Shown here: positions 40,512 through 41,070 of the stretch, piece after piece
Position numbering within the stretch: the first letter of the stretch is position 1
Layout: each line of letters begins with the position of its first letter
Source of the DNA: Anaerolineae bacterium
GTDB lineage: Bacteria; Chloroflexota; Anaerolineae; DUEN01
Assembly: GCA_025060615.1 (NCBI GenBank)
Contig: JANXBS010000027.1
Coordinates: 1 to 41,070 of the forward strand
DNA length: 41,070 nucleotides
Reading direction: 5' to 3'
The notes under the pieces: generated by a model
What the model saw: the letters and a program-made list of their open reading frames with translations, nothing else
The model's database searches: none
Told to the model about the DNA's origin: nothing
Made by a program: the position numbers and the translations under genes

Positions 40512-41070
40512 GTGCTAACCAAACGCGAGCGTGTGTTACGAACGATTCGTTTCCAAGAGACTGACCGAACCCCTTTATATGACATCCTCCAAAATGATGC
40601 CATCATTGAGCACTACTCGGGACAAAAGCTTACGGTGGAAAACGGTCATTGGGTGAAGGGGATCGCTATCGGTCGCGTCCTGGATATGACTCGCATGCCT
40701 GAAGGGCCTCAGGCCCCGCGCGAGGAACGATGGGAGAATGGCATCGTTGTACGCGTCGAACGATGGACCCAGTGGATTATCGAACGTCCCTTTTACGACA
40801 TTCCTAGCCTGGCGGAGTGGGTGAAAGGTGAGATCCGGCGTAATAACGCTCAGATTTTTGGCCCTACTTATGCTGAGCGTGTACATCACCATATTCGAGA
40901 ATGCCAGGCCGTCTTTGCTCAAGGCGATCCCACTGGCCGTCAAGATCCCGCGGTTCTCATCCTGGAAAGCGGGGTAGGGCTCACTGAGATGTATTGGATG
41001 ACTGGCATTCAGATGTTCTCTTATCTTATGGCCGATTATCCTGATCTGGTGGAGGAGTGGTTAGAGGCTC
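40512..41070 (+). CDS. Uroporphyrinogen decarboxylase-family protein, 3' end outside window
   Basis: 186 complete codons, open to the right edge. The start VLTKRERVLRTIRFQETDRTP is the N-terminus of URO-D-family proteins, which include uroporphyrinogen decarboxylase and many methyltransferases. The conserved later part with the catalytic Asp cannot be judged here. The Arg-Asp-rich PLYDILQND and ERWENGIVVRVERW segments resemble the uncharacterised methyltransferase-like branch more than HemE. GTG 40512 has AAAGAGGG about 9 bases upstream; GTG 40506 is too close to it. Not seen with other haem genes. Confidence 0.75.
   Translation, partial: MLTKRERVLRTIRFQETDRTPLYDILQNDAIIEHYSGQKLTVENGHWVKGIAIGRVLDMTRMPEGPQAPREERWENGIVVRVERWTQWIIERPFYDIPSLAEWVKGEIRRNNAQIFGPTYAERVHHHIRECQAVFAQGDPTGRQDPAVLILESGVGLTEMYWMTGIQMFSYLMADYPDLVEEWLEA

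Overview
The window looks like chromosomal DNA of a Chloroflexota bacterium, probably a thermophilic Anaerolineae or Thermoflexia-like lineage. This is inferred from gene style and not from any marker gene. The signs are long secreted proteins ending in a hydrophobic YLPLL-type tail, BTAD/AAA/TPR regulators, tubulin-like genes paired with a von Willebrand A protein, a twin-arginine lipoprotein sugar binder, heptamer-phased intergenic repeats and moderately GC-rich DNA. No rRNA, tRNA, CRISPR array or intact insertion sequence was seen.

Layout. 2-883: 3' part of a polyprenyl glycosylphosphotransferase (exopolysaccharide priming), open to the left edge. 1288-10226: a glycoside-use locus on the + strand made of a LacI regulator, a CUT1 ABC transporter (binding lipoprotein plus two permeases, no ATPase gene), a GH51 alpha-L-arabinofuranosidase and a GH2 glycosidase. 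The logic is import of arabinose-containing oligosaccharides and cytoplasmic cleavage. An FAH-family dehydratase-like gene at 36722 could belong to pentose breakdown. 10329-11013: a HEPN/minimal nucleotidyltransferase toxin-antitoxin pair. 11064-14040 (minus): tsaE-tsaB-rimI (tRNA t6A synthesis and ribosomal N-acetylation) followed by a Gfo/Idh/MocA oxidoreductase, with a probably leaderless tsaE start.

14205-19708 (minus): a 1737-residue secreted multidomain protein (LamG, CBM9-like, carboxypeptidase-regulatory-like, gingipain-like C25 peptidase, beta-propeller, FN3 repeats). Directly behind it is an unannotated remnant of another secreted protein's C-terminus. 20015-21292: an AIM24-family gene and a DUF3592 membrane protein. 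21332-24811 (minus): a giant BTAD/AAA/TPR regulator.

25074-33922 (minus) is the most interesting part. It is a three-gene unit of an exported von Willebrand A protein with a C-terminal membrane anchor and cytoplasmic tail, a tubulin-like GTPase with an intact glycine loop, and a paralogue whose glycine loop is destroyed and which has two membrane helices. I infer a membrane-linked tubulin-family machine that couples an extracytoplasmic ligand-binding head to a cytoplasmic polymer or switch.

34107-36293 (minus): tyrS-sppA operon. 36722-41070: FAH-family protein, DUF2344 protein, OsmC protein, a three-part signalling protein with a C-terminal receiver, and the start of a URO-D-family gene running off the right edge.
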